Below, in pieces: positions 8,408-16,004 of a stretch of DNA of 64,000 nt. The notes beneath the pieces are model-generated. The model was given only the letters and a program-made list of their open reading frames with translations. It searched no databases and was not told the origin of the DNA. Within the stretch, counting starts at the first letter, position 1, and every line of letters begins with the position of its first letter. Origin of the DNA: Fictibacillus arsenicus (lineage in GTDB: Bacteria; Bacillota; Bacilli; Bacillales; Fictibacillaceae); assembly GCF_001642935.1 (NCBI RefSeq), contig NZ_CP016761.1, positions 3,224,001 through 3,288,000 of the forward strand, written 5' to 3'. Made by a program: the position numbers and the translations under genes.

Positions 8408-9080
8408 ACGCGTTATCTTCTTTTTGAGTTTGAATTTGCCCTGATATCAGGCTTTTATTTTTCAAAAGGATTGGAATACAGGCTGCCAAAATAACCAGAC
8501 AAACGGCGATCGCGATAACTGTTCCATTTCCTTTTATAAAACTATCCCCCAGCAGGTTATATGCCAGTGTTCCTGGCAGCACCCCTAGCATGGTTGCAAA
8601 AACATAGGACCGGAGCTTTAATCGGGAAATTCCTGCTACATAGCTTACAAGGTCAAAATTCAAAATCGGAATGATTCTGAGGAGGAATATATAAAAGAAC
8701 CCTTTTTCTTTTAATTGTTTCTGCCATTTTTCAATCTTGGATGCAGAATCTGTTGTCTTTTTCAGCCAGCGTGAACCTAAATGTTTAGCGACATAAAAAG
8801 AGATAATCGCACCCAGCGTTGCGCTGAAAACAGTATATACGGTTCCCCAAACTGCCCCAAAAGCAAGTCCGCCAGCTAGAGATAGAACCGATATTGGAAA
8901 AAGTGTAAAAGGTCGAATTACATTGATCAAGACATATATAATAGGTGCGATCATGCCAAAGGACAGCACCCAGTCGCGTAAAGACATAGGGGTAACTTTG
9001 AAAACAAAATGGTTGAGTGCGAACAAAAGAAGAAACGCAGCAAAAATGACTGTTAACTTCACCCAAGTGTTTTTCTTCAT
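8406..9080 (-). CDS. TVP38/TMEM64 family membrane protein
   Basis: DedA-superfamily integral membrane protein of 224 residues with about six hydrophobic segments. The conserved SNARE-associated core is visible: RPFTLFPISVLSLAGGLAFG, GAIISFYVAKHLGSRWL and LLRIIPILNFDLVSYVAGIS, followed by LGVLPGTLAYNLLG. Members affect lipid scrambling or ion and stress homeostasis, but the function here is not known. RBS GAAGGGG lies upstream of ATG 9080. The stop codon overlaps the right end of the adjacent IS element by two bases, so the last few residues may differ from the ancestral protein. Confidence 0.88.
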   Translation of the reverse strand: MKKNTWVKLTVIFAAFLLLFALNHFVFKVTPMSLRDWVLSFGMIAPIIYVLINVIRPFTLFPISVLSLAGGLAFGAVWGTVYTVFSATLGAIISFYVAKHLGSRWLKKTTDSASKIEKWQKQLKEKGFFYIFLLRIIPILNFDLVSYVAGISRLKLRSYVFATMLGVLPGTLAYNLLGDSFIKGNGTVIAIAVCLVILAACIPILLKNKSLISGQIQTQKEDNA

Positions 9081-9161
9081 AAAGACCCCTTCTTTACTGA
9101 CGGATTTTTTAAAAAGAGCAGTCTGTGAACTATTCCCTTATATTGACTTTACATAAACAAA

Positions 9162-10019
9162 CTACATAACTATTTTAATAATAATGCCATTTCCGGCTGG
9201 ATCCTTCACATAAATGCGGTTAGATTCAGCAGTGAACGCTATGTTTTGATGCTGAAGCGACTGTTTTAAAGTCTCGAGAACCTCATCATTCGCCACAACG
9301 ATTTCATAATGCAGAAGACCTACAGCATCTATAGGTGAAGGAATAGCATTCGGGCCGTTCCAAATGTTTAAGGCAATATGGTGATGATATCCGCCCGCAG
9401 AGATGAATAAGGCATGATTGGCCATTCTTGTTTGTTCTTCAAAACCGAGCACATTCACATAGAACTCTTCTGCTTCTGGAATGTTTGTTACGTTTAAATG
9501 CACATGGCCCATCACCGTCTTTTCGGGTAGACCATTCCACATTTTGTTATCAGCCTCATCTAATAAACCATGTACATCTAATGGTTCGCTCACTGCAGGC
9601 AATTTTCCTTTTTCATCGCGGACCCAATCTTTCCGGTCCACATCTCGATAAACTTCTATCCCGTTGTTTTCAGGGTCTTGCAGGTATATAGCTTCACTGA
9701 ATTTATGGTTGGATGCCCCAGCCAGGCGGGTATCTGTTTTTATAAAATGCTGAAGAACATTCGCAAGGTCTTTCCGTGTGGGTACAAGCAATGCTAAATG
9801 GTATAAGCCCGCACTGCGAACCGGACGCTGCTCAAGCTTTGGATTGCCTTCTAAGGTCAAGAGCGGCTTAATTCCGTCAGCTGTTAACTGTGCAGCAGAA
9901 TCGGATCTAGTGAGTACTTTTAATCCAATGGTCTCTGTATAAAACCGGATAAGTTTCTCCAGGTCTCTTACCTTGAGTGTGACATTGCCGATATGTGTAT
10001 CTTTATGAATAGGCTTCAT
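9162..10019 (-). CDS. catE: VOC-family catechol-2,3-dioxygenase-like protein (CatE type)
   Basis: Extradiol-type ring-cleaving dioxygenase of 285 residues, the same size as Bacillus CatE. It has two vicinal-oxygen-chelate modules: IGNVTLKVRDLEKLIRFYTE near residue 10, and MGHVHLNVTNIPEAEEFYVN near 165. Metal ligands are suggested by the His in HVHLN, HYEIVV and a terminal Glu-region of the second module, with FISAGGYHHHIALN typical of this group. A 17-bp palindrome overlapping its -10 box resembles the TTACT-N7-AGTAA sites of DUF24/MarR-type thiol- and quinone-sensing repressors. Detoxification of catechols or quinones is the likely role; the exact substrate is not shown. Confidence 0.82.
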   Translation of the reverse strand: MKPIHKDTHIGNVTLKVRDLEKLIRFYTETIGLKVLTRSDSAAQLTADGIKPLLTLEGNPKLEQRPVRSAGLYHLALLVPTRKDLANVLQHFIKTDTRLAGASNHKFSEAIYLQDPENNGIEVYRDVDRKDWVRDEKGKLPAVSEPLDVHGLLDEADNKMWNGLPEKTVMGHVHLNVTNIPEAEEFYVNVLGFEEQTRMANHALFISAGGYHHHIALNIWNGPNAIPSPIDAVGLLHYEIVVANDEVLETLKQSLQHQNIAFTAESNRIYVKDPAGNGIIIKIVM

Positions 10020-10049
10020 TTATATAATCCCTCTTTCAACTTTATTTAA

Positions 10050-10094
10050 TTACTTTATGTAAGTAATTATAAAATAGTTATTAACAAACTTCAA
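10050..10094 (-). promoter_or_regulatory. catE promoter with overlapping palindromic operator
   Basis: Minus strand -35 TTGAAG (10089-10094), 17-base spacer, -10 TATAAT (10066-10071). The palindrome TTACTTTATGTAAGTAA (10050-10066) touches the -10 box and covers the start site, the position of a repressor operator. The form TTACT-N7-AGTAA recalls YodB/CatR operators of Bacillus. Confidence 0.7.
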
Positions 10095-10097
10095 GCA

Positions 10098-10127
10098 CAA
10101 AAAAGGAGCTGATTTTCATCAGCCCCC
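10098..10127 (-). terminator. Terminator of moaA
   Basis: Minus strand GGGGGCTGAT, short A-rich loop, ATCAGCTCC then TTTTTTG. The moaA stop codon TGA is part of the 5' arm. Confidence 0.85.
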
Positions 10128-11135
10128 GATATATGACATTTCTATTTTCTTTCGTTCTTCAGCATTCTGTTCTCTTCTTTCATCTGAATAACGATCTTTT
10201 CTGTTGCTCCATGTGTTTAAAATTCGCTCATAAACCTCCTGATCAGAAGCCCCATTACGTATGAAGTGTTTAAAATCAGTACCGTTCGAAGCAAATAAGC
10301 AAGTATACACTTTTCCATCTGCCGAAAGACGGGCCCTAGTGCATGTAGAACAAAATGTATCACTAATAGAAGAAATAATACCGATCTCACCTGTTCCATC
10401 TTTGTATTGATACCTTTTTGCAACTTCACCATAATAATGGCCAGGCACAGGTTCAAGTGGAAGTTCATCGCCGATTACCTTTAAGATATCTTCCTTAGAA
10501 ACAACATCGTCCCAGTTCCATCCGTTTGATGTGCCAACATCCATATATTCTATGAAACGAAGCACATAAGGAGTATTCTTGAAGTAACGAGCCATCGGCA
10601 GGATCTCCTGATCATTGACCCCTTTTTTGACCATCATGTTAATTTTCACTTGAAGACCAGCTTGATGGGCAGCTTCTATTCCTTTTAAAATAGGCTGAAC
10701 CCCGACTCCCCGTCCGTTAATACTTCCGAAAAGCTGGTCATCAAGCGTATCAAGACTTACGGTAACCCGGTCCATTCCTGCTTCTTTAATTTCAGCTGCA
10801 AGTTTAGGTAGCAGCACGCCATTTGTTGTTAATGCAATATCTTTTATTCCTTGAATAGAACGAAGCCTTCTTAAAAGATCGGGTAACCCTTTACGCAATA
10901 AAGGTTCACCGCCTGTAATACGGATTTTCTCAACGCCTGAACGAGCAAATTGAGTGGCTATCAGTACGATCTCATCAAAAGATAACAACTCCTCATTCGT
11001 TAAAAATGGATAATCCGTTCCGAAAATTTCTTTAGGCATACAATAGGTACAGCGAAAATTACATTGGTCGGTTACCGATATCCGCAAATCGCGAAGAGGA
11101 CGCTGCCATTGGTCAACAACTTTCTTTTTATCCAT
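10119..11135 (-). CDS. moaA: GTP 3',8-cyclase MoaA
   Basis: Radical SAM enzyme of 338 residues that converts GTP to 3',8-cyclo-GTP in the first step of molybdenum cofactor synthesis. The SAM-binding iron-sulfur motif is CNFRCTYC near residue 26. The second cluster cysteines are in FCSTCTRARLSADGKVYTCL. The C-terminus ends in the Gly-Gly tail (SYIGG) required in the family. Other landmarks are RITGGEPLLRK and GRGVGVQPILKGIEAA. It stands alone, without moaC, moeA or mobA neighbours. A molybdopterin oxidoreductase gene lies some 18 kb away and is a plausible consumer of the cofactor. Confidence 0.95.
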   Translation of the reverse strand: MDKKKVVDQWQRPLRDLRISVTDQCNFRCTYCMPKEIFGTDYPFLTNEELLSFDEIVLIATQFARSGVEKIRITGGEPLLRKGLPDLLRRLRSIQGIKDIALTTNGVLLPKLAAEIKEAGMDRVTVSLDTLDDQLFGSINGRGVGVQPILKGIEAAHQAGLQVKINMMVKKGVNDQEILPMARYFKNTPYVLRFIEYMDVGTSNGWNWDDVVSKEDILKVIGDELPLEPVPGHYYGEVAKRYQYKDGTGEIGIISSISDTFCSTCTRARLSADGKVYTCLFASNGTDFKHFIRNGASDQEVYERILNTWSNRKDRYSDERREQNAEERKKIEMSYIGG

Positions 11136-11390
11136 AACATCACGCCATTATTTTAGTATTTTTCTAAATGTACCACGAATAAAAGGAAGTTAAAACCAGA
11201 AAGGTATTTTCCAAACAAATCTATATTTCAATAGGGATCTTTAGTTCATAATTACTATTCACCTATTGTTTGGCAATTTATATGCATCATTTTTACCAAA
11301 TTTTTATGAAATTTATTAGCTGCTTCCTTGATCCGTCAGTGTTTTTAGAGCATGATGGGTAAAATGAAAATAATCAGTTGCCACTTACTC
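11136..11390. other. Non-coding stretch between moaA and the cold-shock promoter
   Basis: AT-rich sequence with stops in all frames; nothing recognised apart from the divergent upstream region of moaA. Confidence 0.5.
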
Positions 11391-11525
11391 TTGTGTATTG
11401 ATGATGAAAGTGTTACGATTAGGAAGAATTATTTTTGTTCGATTGTAACAGGTAAACGATTATCTTGATATTTTTGAGCAAGGATAGTATTATTGTGCGG
11501 ATTGGCACGACAGGAGGCAACAAAC
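11391..11525 (+). promoter_or_regulatory. Cold-shock gene promoter and long 5' leader
   Basis: -35 TTGTGT (11391-11396), 17-base spacer, -10 TACGAT (11414-11419), then a leader of about 100 bases. The leader begins AGAATTATTTTTGTTCG (11425-11441) and ends with GCAAGGATAGTA...TATTGTG and AGGAGGCAACAAA. All these blocks recur in the same order before the second cold-shock gene (60424-60573), pointing to a conserved regulatory 5'UTR. Confidence 0.75.
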
Positions 11526-11726
11526 ATGGAACAAGGTAAAGTTAAATGGTTTAACGCAGAAAAAGGTTTCGGATTCATCGAGCGCGAAGGTGGAGACGAC
11601 GTATTCGTACATTTCTCAGCTATCCAATCAGAAGGTTTCAAGTCATTAGATGAAGGTCAAGACGTAACTTTTGAAGTTGAACAAGGTCAACGCGGACCTC
11701 AAGCTACTAACGTACGTAAGGCGTAA
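11526..11726 (+). CDS. cspB: Cold-shock protein (CspB/CspA family)
   Basis: Single cold-shock domain of 66 residues that binds single-stranded RNA and DNA and acts as an RNA chaperone. RNP1 is KGFGFIE and RNP2 is VFVHFSAI, both intact. ATG 11526 follows AGGAGG; an in-frame ATG 11 codons earlier lies before this RBS and is not used. A second paralogue at 60574 is about 83% identical. The gene has its own promoter, long leader and terminator, so it is monocistronic and probably controlled at the level of mRNA structure. Confidence 0.95.
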   Translation: MEQGKVKWFNAEKGFGFIEREGGDDVFVHFSAIQSEGFKSLDEGQDVTFEVEQGQRGPQATNVRKA

Positions 11727-11741
11727 TAGCCTAAATAGATA

Positions 11742-11776
11742 AACAGGACTCTTACTTAGAGGCCTGTTTTTTTTTT
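11742..11776 (+). terminator. Terminator of cspB
   Basis: Hairpin AACAGGACTC...GAGGCCTGTT followed by a run of about ten T. Confidence 0.88.
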
Positions 11777-11904
11777 GCCTCTTTTCTATATATCGACACC
11801 TTTTTTAATTATTTCATACTTTTAAAATTTTTTTAGTATTTCAAATATATATGAAGTGTTTTTGCTACAATAAAATTAACGTCTAAAAATATTAGGAGTT
11901 GTAA

Positions 11905-12765
11905 ATGGATCTTCAATTGAAGCAAAAGCTTGATCAAATCGAAATCGGTAACAAGATTAACGAAAATGCAGAACAAATCGCCCAGAAGATCATCACAAAC
12001 ATTTTAAAAAATGAAACGTATGTTTCACTTCAGCATAGAGATCAAGGACAGGAGGGACTCGAAGCATCCATCACTTTTATCCGGTTAATAGGAGACGCAA
12101 TTTCTGGCAAATTGGCTGATCCAAAACAGACGATCACTGAATGGGGTGAAAAGGTTGGGATGGCTGCTGTTCATTCAGGACAGCCGCTTGACGAAACATT
12201 GGAGAGCACTTCCTATTATCGCAATTCAATTTGGGATTTTATTAAAGAAGAAGGCTCCGTGCAATCCATGACAGCTGATTCTGTATTACACATTTCAACC
12301 ACGATTAATCCTATGATTGATTATGCCGTCCAAGCGTTCAGCAAATCTTATGTAAAAAACTATCGGGATATGGCGGAAAAATTCAACCTATCCCTTCAAG
12401 AACTCTCCGTTCCAGTTGTTCCGCTCTTTCCAGGAGTAGCGGTACTACCTGTTGTTGGAGAAATTGATACAAATCGAGCGAAAATATTATTAGACTCCAC
12501 TTTGCAGCAATGTGTTGAAAGCGAGATTACTTCACTAGTTATTGACTTATCAGGAGTTAGCTACATTGATACGATGGTTGCTCATCGTATTTTCCAGCTC
12601 GTATCAACACTAAAACTTCTTGGTGTGAAAACCACACTTACCGGATTAAGTCCAGAGATTGCACAAACTTCCGTAAGCTTAAACTTAAACTTTAGCGAAA
12701 TCACCTTAAAAGGGAATCTGCTTCAAGCTTTAGCGGATTTTGGATATGGCAAACTTAATAAATAA
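11905..12765 (+). CDS. RsbR-like STAS domain protein (stressosome type)
   Basis: RsbR-family protein of 286 residues: an all-alpha N-terminal domain (about 1-165) and a C-terminal STAS domain (about 175-280) with PLFPGVAVLPVVGEIDTNRA and LVIDLSGVSYIDTMVAHRI, where the Thr after Asp is the usual phosphorylation position. RsbR paralogues assemble with RsbS and RsbT in the stressosome that activates sigma-B. No rsbS, rsbT or rsbU gene is nearby, so this is a stand-alone paralogue. ATG 11905 follows TTAGGAGTTG. It ends at a terminator shared with the convergent gene at 12804. Confidence 0.85.
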   Translation: MDLQLKQKLDQIEIGNKINENAEQIAQKIITNILKNETYVSLQHRDQGQEGLEASITFIRLIGDAISGKLADPKQTITEWGEKVGMAAVHSGQPLDETLESTSYYRNSIWDFIKEEGSVQSMTADSVLHISTTINPMIDYAVQAFSKSYVKNYRDMAEKFNLSLQELSVPVVPLFPGVAVLPVVGEIDTNRAKILLDSTLQQCVESEITSLVIDLSGVSYIDTMVAHRIFQLVSTLKLLGVKTTLTGLSPEIAQTSVSLNLNFSEITLKGNLLQALADFGYGKLNK

Positions 12766-12766
12766 A

Positions 12767-12799
12767 AAAAGAACAGATCCTGCAGAGGTCTGTTCTTTG
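12767..12799. terminator. Bidirectional terminator between convergent genes
   Basis: Stem AAAGAACAGA / TCTGTTCTTT with A-run on the left and T-rich sequence on the right; it can end both the STAS gene and the minus-strand gene at 12804. Confidence 0.85.
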
Positions 12800-12803
12800 T
12801 ATT

Positions 12804-13427
12804 TTAAGATCGTTCTCGTTTTAGATCCTCTAATTCTTTTAAGAGCCTGACAACCATTTCATCACTTTTCTTCAACTCGTAATTGAGCATGGTAATGGTC
12901 TCTTCCTCCCAAGCAAAAGGATCTCCATGTTTAGGGGTAATCGGGACATTTTCATAGATATCCCCTTCTTCTCTATCATCTGGCTCAAAGTAAATAGCTA
13001 CTTCACAAACCGGCTCTCCAAGTGCAATTCGTTTACGCAGCGATACTTTTCCATAACCGAATTTTCGTGCTGCAATTCCACCAAAAACGCTAGAGGTCAT
13101 TTTGCATAAATGAGGAGCATCCATCACAAACTCCCCGAAAGGACACTCTTTTGCACGAACTACTACATGGTCAGGGCTCACACTGACAATTTCAAAATGC
13201 CCTCCGATTGAATTTTTCAAATCCACTATTACATGAACATATTGGTCAACCGTCCAGTGCAGTGGATTATCATAAAAACTTTCGATCCATTCACCTGTTC
13301 TCAGTCCTAGCTGTTCAATGTAATTTTCGGCAGCAGGACCAATCGTTTTTCTATGAATTAAGGCATATTGAGTAATAAGTTTTGCTAAAAAAGTGTGTCC
13401 ATTTAATTCACCTTTTGAAAGGCGCAT
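12804..13427 (-). CDS. Protein with a methanogen output domain 1-like sensory fold
   Basis: Soluble protein of 207 residues. The central part (about 75-160) has VVRAKECPFGEF and MTSSVFGGIAARKFGYGKVSL, which I associate with methanogen-output-domain proteins found in many Bacillaceae, related to 4-vinyl-reductase-like ligand-binding domains. The Cys in ECPFGE and the one in HLCKM may be functional. The C-terminal 35 residues look alpha-helical and charged. There is no enzymatic or DNA-binding motif. It converges on the RsbR paralogue and has its own start after AGGGTAGATG. The function is unknown and the family call is moderate. Confidence 0.65.
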   Translation of the reverse strand: MRLSKGELNGHTFLAKLITQYALIHRKTIGPAAENYIEQLGLRTGEWIESFYDNPLHWTVDQYVHVIVDLKNSIGGHFEIVSVSPDHVVVRAKECPFGEFVMDAPHLCKMTSSVFGGIAARKFGYGKVSLRKRIALGEPVCEVAIYFEPDDREEGDIYENVPITPKHGDPFAWEEETITMLNYELKKSDEMVVRLLKELEDLKRERS

Positions 13428-13550
13428 AACACATCTACCCTTTCTATTATGAATTACATGCTGTTCTTAGATTGTTTGGTAAGATATGGACAACACTCTT
13501 TGGATACCCGTTTAAAAATTTTTAAAACCTTAAAATAAATTATAATGCAA

Positions 13551-14048
13551 TCAATTTTCCTTATATCCCCAAAAGAACATATCATCTTTATGATCGATTA
13601 AATGAAAACCCGATTTTTCTAAGACTCTTGCTGAAGGAATGTTCGTATCCAAACACTCAGCCGTTACCTTATTTACGTCTGGACGTTCAAGGAGCCATTC
13701 TGTTAATTTTGAAACCATTTCTGTGGCATATCCTTTATTCCTAGCTTTACTGACTAATCCATAACCAATCTCTACGACTCCCTTGTCGTTAGGGCCGCCT
13801 TTACAACCAATCTCCCCGATTAGTGTATTGCTTTCCTTTTCAATTACAATCCTGCTCCAGATTGATGTTTCAGGTTGTTGTTTCAGTTTTTCTTTTTTTT
13901 GCGGAATACGTTTTGCATAAGTCGAACTCGGCCATTCTTCTGAAACTTTGCAACCTAAAACTTTCTCTAATTCACTTCTTCCCTTTAAAGTGGCCTCTAC
14001 CATTTCATATGTAAAAGAAATTATAAGAAGACGCTGTGTTTCAACCAT
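13551..14048 (-). CDS. GNAT family N-acetyltransferase
   Basis: RimJ/RimL-type acetyltransferase of 165 residues. Motif A, the acetyl-CoA pyrophosphate loop, is GYGLVSKARNKGYATEMVSK near residues 100-120. Motif B is VTAECLDTNIPSARVLEKSGF near 135-155. The acceptor could be a protein N-terminus or a small molecule and cannot be told. The gene is isolated between a convergent-side neighbour and an interspersed repeat. Confidence 0.88.
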   Translation of the reverse strand: MVETQRLLIISFTYEMVEATLKGRSELEKVLGCKVSEEWPSSTYAKRIPQKKEKLKQQPETSIWSRIVIEKESNTLIGEIGCKGGPNDKGVVEIGYGLVSKARNKGYATEMVSKLTEWLLERPDVNKVTAECLDTNIPSARVLEKSGFHLIDHKDDMFFWGYKEN

Positions 14049-14090
14049 ACTGATTTCCCCATTTCCTGTTCATAACTTTTTATTGGCACT

Positions 14091-14160
14091 AGGAGCTCAC
14101 CGCGCGCCCCGCGGAAAGCGAGCACCTGGAGCGGAAATTAACCCTTTCAAAAGCAGCAAA
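14091..14160 (+). repeat. Partial copy of the large GC-rich interspersed repeat
   Basis: Contains the family core GCGGAAAGCGAGCACCTGGA and GCGGAAATTAACC. Only the right-hand third of the element is present. Full copies lie at 43377-43545, 55664-55870 and elsewhere. Confidence 0.8.
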
Positions 14161-14197
14161 GTTTACGAACCCCCCCTTTATTTTAACTGATTTTCCC

Positions 14198-14236
14198 ATA
14201 AGAAAAGAGACTTCCATAAAAGTCTCTTTTCTTATG
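14198..14236 (-). terminator. Terminator of the amino-acid permease gene
   Basis: Perfect long stem AAGAAAAGAGACTT / AAGTCTCTTTTCTT with T-rich flanks on both strands. Confidence 0.88.
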
Positions 14237-14240
14237 CTGC

Positions 14241-15644
14241 TTATTCAATTTCTTTTTCAAGTTTGGAGTGTCGCTTTGAATATAAGAAGTATATAGCACT
14301 TCCGATGCCAAGCCAGATGATGAAACGAACCCATGTGTCTCCATCCAGCTGCGCCATTAAGAAACCGCAGAATATAATTGCTAGTAAAGGAATCCATGGA
14401 ACGGCAGGGCATCTGAAAGCACGAGGCAGATCAGGCTGTGTTCTTCTCAGCACAAGTACTGCTACTGAAACAAGCACGAAAGCAGACAATGTCCCGATAT
14501 TAACAAGTTTTGCAAGCTCGTCAAGCGGTATCAGCGCTCCCATTAGTGCAGCGACTATTCCAAAGAACCATGTTGAACCATATGGAGTACGGTACTTTTT
14601 ATGAACCGTTCTAAAAAATTTTGGCAATAGTCCATCACGTGACATCGCATAGGATACACGCGTTTGTCCATAAAGCATAACAAGCATTACAGTTGTCATC
14701 CCGAGGATTGCCCCAACATCGACAATTCCCGCTACCCAATTCTGACCAGCCATTTGAAGAACAAGAGAAATAGGATGATCTTCGTTCCCTTTAAAATCAG
14801 GATACGGAACAACTCCAGTCATAATGCTTGTAACAATCACATAAAGGAACGTACAGACAAGCAGGGAGTAGATGATCCCTTTAGGAAGATCCTTGTTTGG
14901 ATTCTTCGTTTCCTCAGCTGCTGACGCGATCGCATCAAACCCGATGAATGCGAAGAACACTAAAGCTGCAGCCGCAAAGATTCCTTCCATGCCAAATGGC
15001 GTAAACGGCGTCCAGTTCGCCGGCTTAACGTACCCGACAGCCACTACGATAAACAGGATGACAACGGCTACTTTAATGATAACCATGATGTTGTTTACTC
15101 GTTTTGACTGCTTAACACCTATTGAGAGCAAGAGGGTAATCAGCATAACGATTAAAAATGCAGGAAGATTAAAATAAGATGTTAGACCGGGGACCGCCCC
15201 TGGTGCTGCACTTAGAGCAGCTGGAATATGGATGCCGAACCCTTTTAATAGAGATTGGAAGTATCCGGACCACCCTACTGAGACAGCACTTACCGCCAAG
15301 AGGTATTCCAAGATCAAGTCCCACCCGATAATCCATGCCAGAAATTCCCCCAGCGTTGCATACGTATACGTATATACCGATCCTGAAACAGGTACGGTAG
15401 AAGCGAATTCTGCATAGGAAAGTGCCGCAAATAAACAAGCTAGACCGGCAATCACGAACGAAATAATTAGCGCTGGCCCAGCAGTTAAAGCACCAGCACC
15501 TGTAAGGACGAAAATCCCTGTTCCGATGATCGCTCCTATACCGAGCATCGTCAAATCCCAAGTACCGAGCTCTTTATTAAGAGTTGTTCCTGTTTTAGAA
15601 GCTGCAACAAGATCAGCGATACTTTTCTTTCTGAAAATACCCAT
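14241..15644 (-). CDS. APC superfamily amino-acid permease (YfnA-like)
   Basis: Cationic-amino-acid-transporter type permease of 467 residues with about 12 transmembrane segments. The signature in TM1 is MLGIGAIIGTGIFVLTGAGA. YAEFASTVPVSGSVYTYTYA (TM3 region) and FFAFIGFDAIASAAEETKNP (between TM6 and TM7) are typical of the CAT/YfnA group. The substrate is probably one or more amino acids. ATG 15644 is preceded by GGAGGATTC. It is monocistronic, with a strong terminator immediately downstream. No T-box or other riboswitch is visible in the 140 bases upstream. Confidence 0.93.
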   Translation of the reverse strand: MGIFRKKSIADLVAASKTGTTLNKELGTWDLTMLGIGAIIGTGIFVLTGAGALTAGPALIISFVIAGLACLFAALSYAEFASTVPVSGSVYTYTYATLGEFLAWIIGWDLILEYLLAVSAVSVGWSGYFQSLLKGFGIHIPAALSAAPGAVPGLTSYFNLPAFLIVMLITLLLSIGVKQSKRVNNIMVIIKVAVVILFIVVAVGYVKPANWTPFTPFGMEGIFAAAALVFFAFIGFDAIASAAEETKNPNKDLPKGIIYSLLVCTFLYVIVTSIMTGVVPYPDFKGNEDHPISLVLQMAGQNWVAGIVDVGAILGMTTVMLVMLYGQTRVSYAMSRDGLLPKFFRTVHKKYRTPYGSTWFFGIVAALMGALIPLDELAKLVNIGTLSAFVLVSVAVLVLRRTQPDLPRAFRCPAVPWIPLLAIIFCGFLMAQLDGDTWVRFIIWLGIGSAIYFLYSKRHSKLEKEIE

Positions 15645-15783
15645 AAGAATCCTCCATAAAATAAACTGTTTATTTTTTGTAAGCTTCTCTCTTTTTTATA
15701 ATTCGTAATTTTTCGATATTTTGTGGTGGAGTAAAAAATTGCTAGTGTGCTTGTACCCTAGCTTATGTAATTATTCTTTCCAT
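15645..15783. other. Non-coding upstream region of the amino-acid permease
   Basis: AT-rich; contains the permease promoter region but no structured leader that I can recognise. Confidence 0.4.
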
Positions 15784-15826
15784 AAAAAAGAGCAACTCTG
15801 TTATTTTTTCAGAGTTGCCCTTACTA
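15784..15826 (-). terminator. Terminator of the EamA transcription unit
   Basis: Minus strand GGGCAACTCTG, A-rich loop, CAGAGTTGCTC then TTTTTTAT. Confidence 0.88.
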
Positions 15827-15839
15827 TTCCCATTTTTAA

Positions 15840-15989
15840 CTATTTCAATGTACCCTCATCAATCTGATTCATTTCCTTGACGAACCTGCCATCTTCCATA
15901 GTATAGGAAACGAATATGAACAGAAGATGAACAGCTAATTACAATCTCGGAACATCAATGATCATCATCGGCATTAAAACATGAATCAT
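15840..15989 (-). pseudogene. Small ORF downstream of EamA interrupted by one in-frame stop
   Basis: Begins at ATG 15989, 8 bases after AAGGAG and 14 bases after the EamA stop, so it would be translated from the same message. It encodes MIHVLMPMMIIDVPRL, then TAA at 15939-15941; the same frame stays open for 32 further codons (including HLLFIFVSYTMEDGRF) to TAG at 15840, just before the terminator. The whole frame could be a decayed 48-residue protein with one hydrophobic segment, or only the first 16 codons are used. I recognise no family. Confidence 0.35.
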
Positions 15990-16004
15990 GTAGCTAACTC
16001 CTTA

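Noticed and set aside
15645-15783. T-box or lysine riboswitch before the amino-acid permease
   Set aside because: No T-box sequence (TGGNACCGCG) nor structured leader; the space is short and AT-rich.
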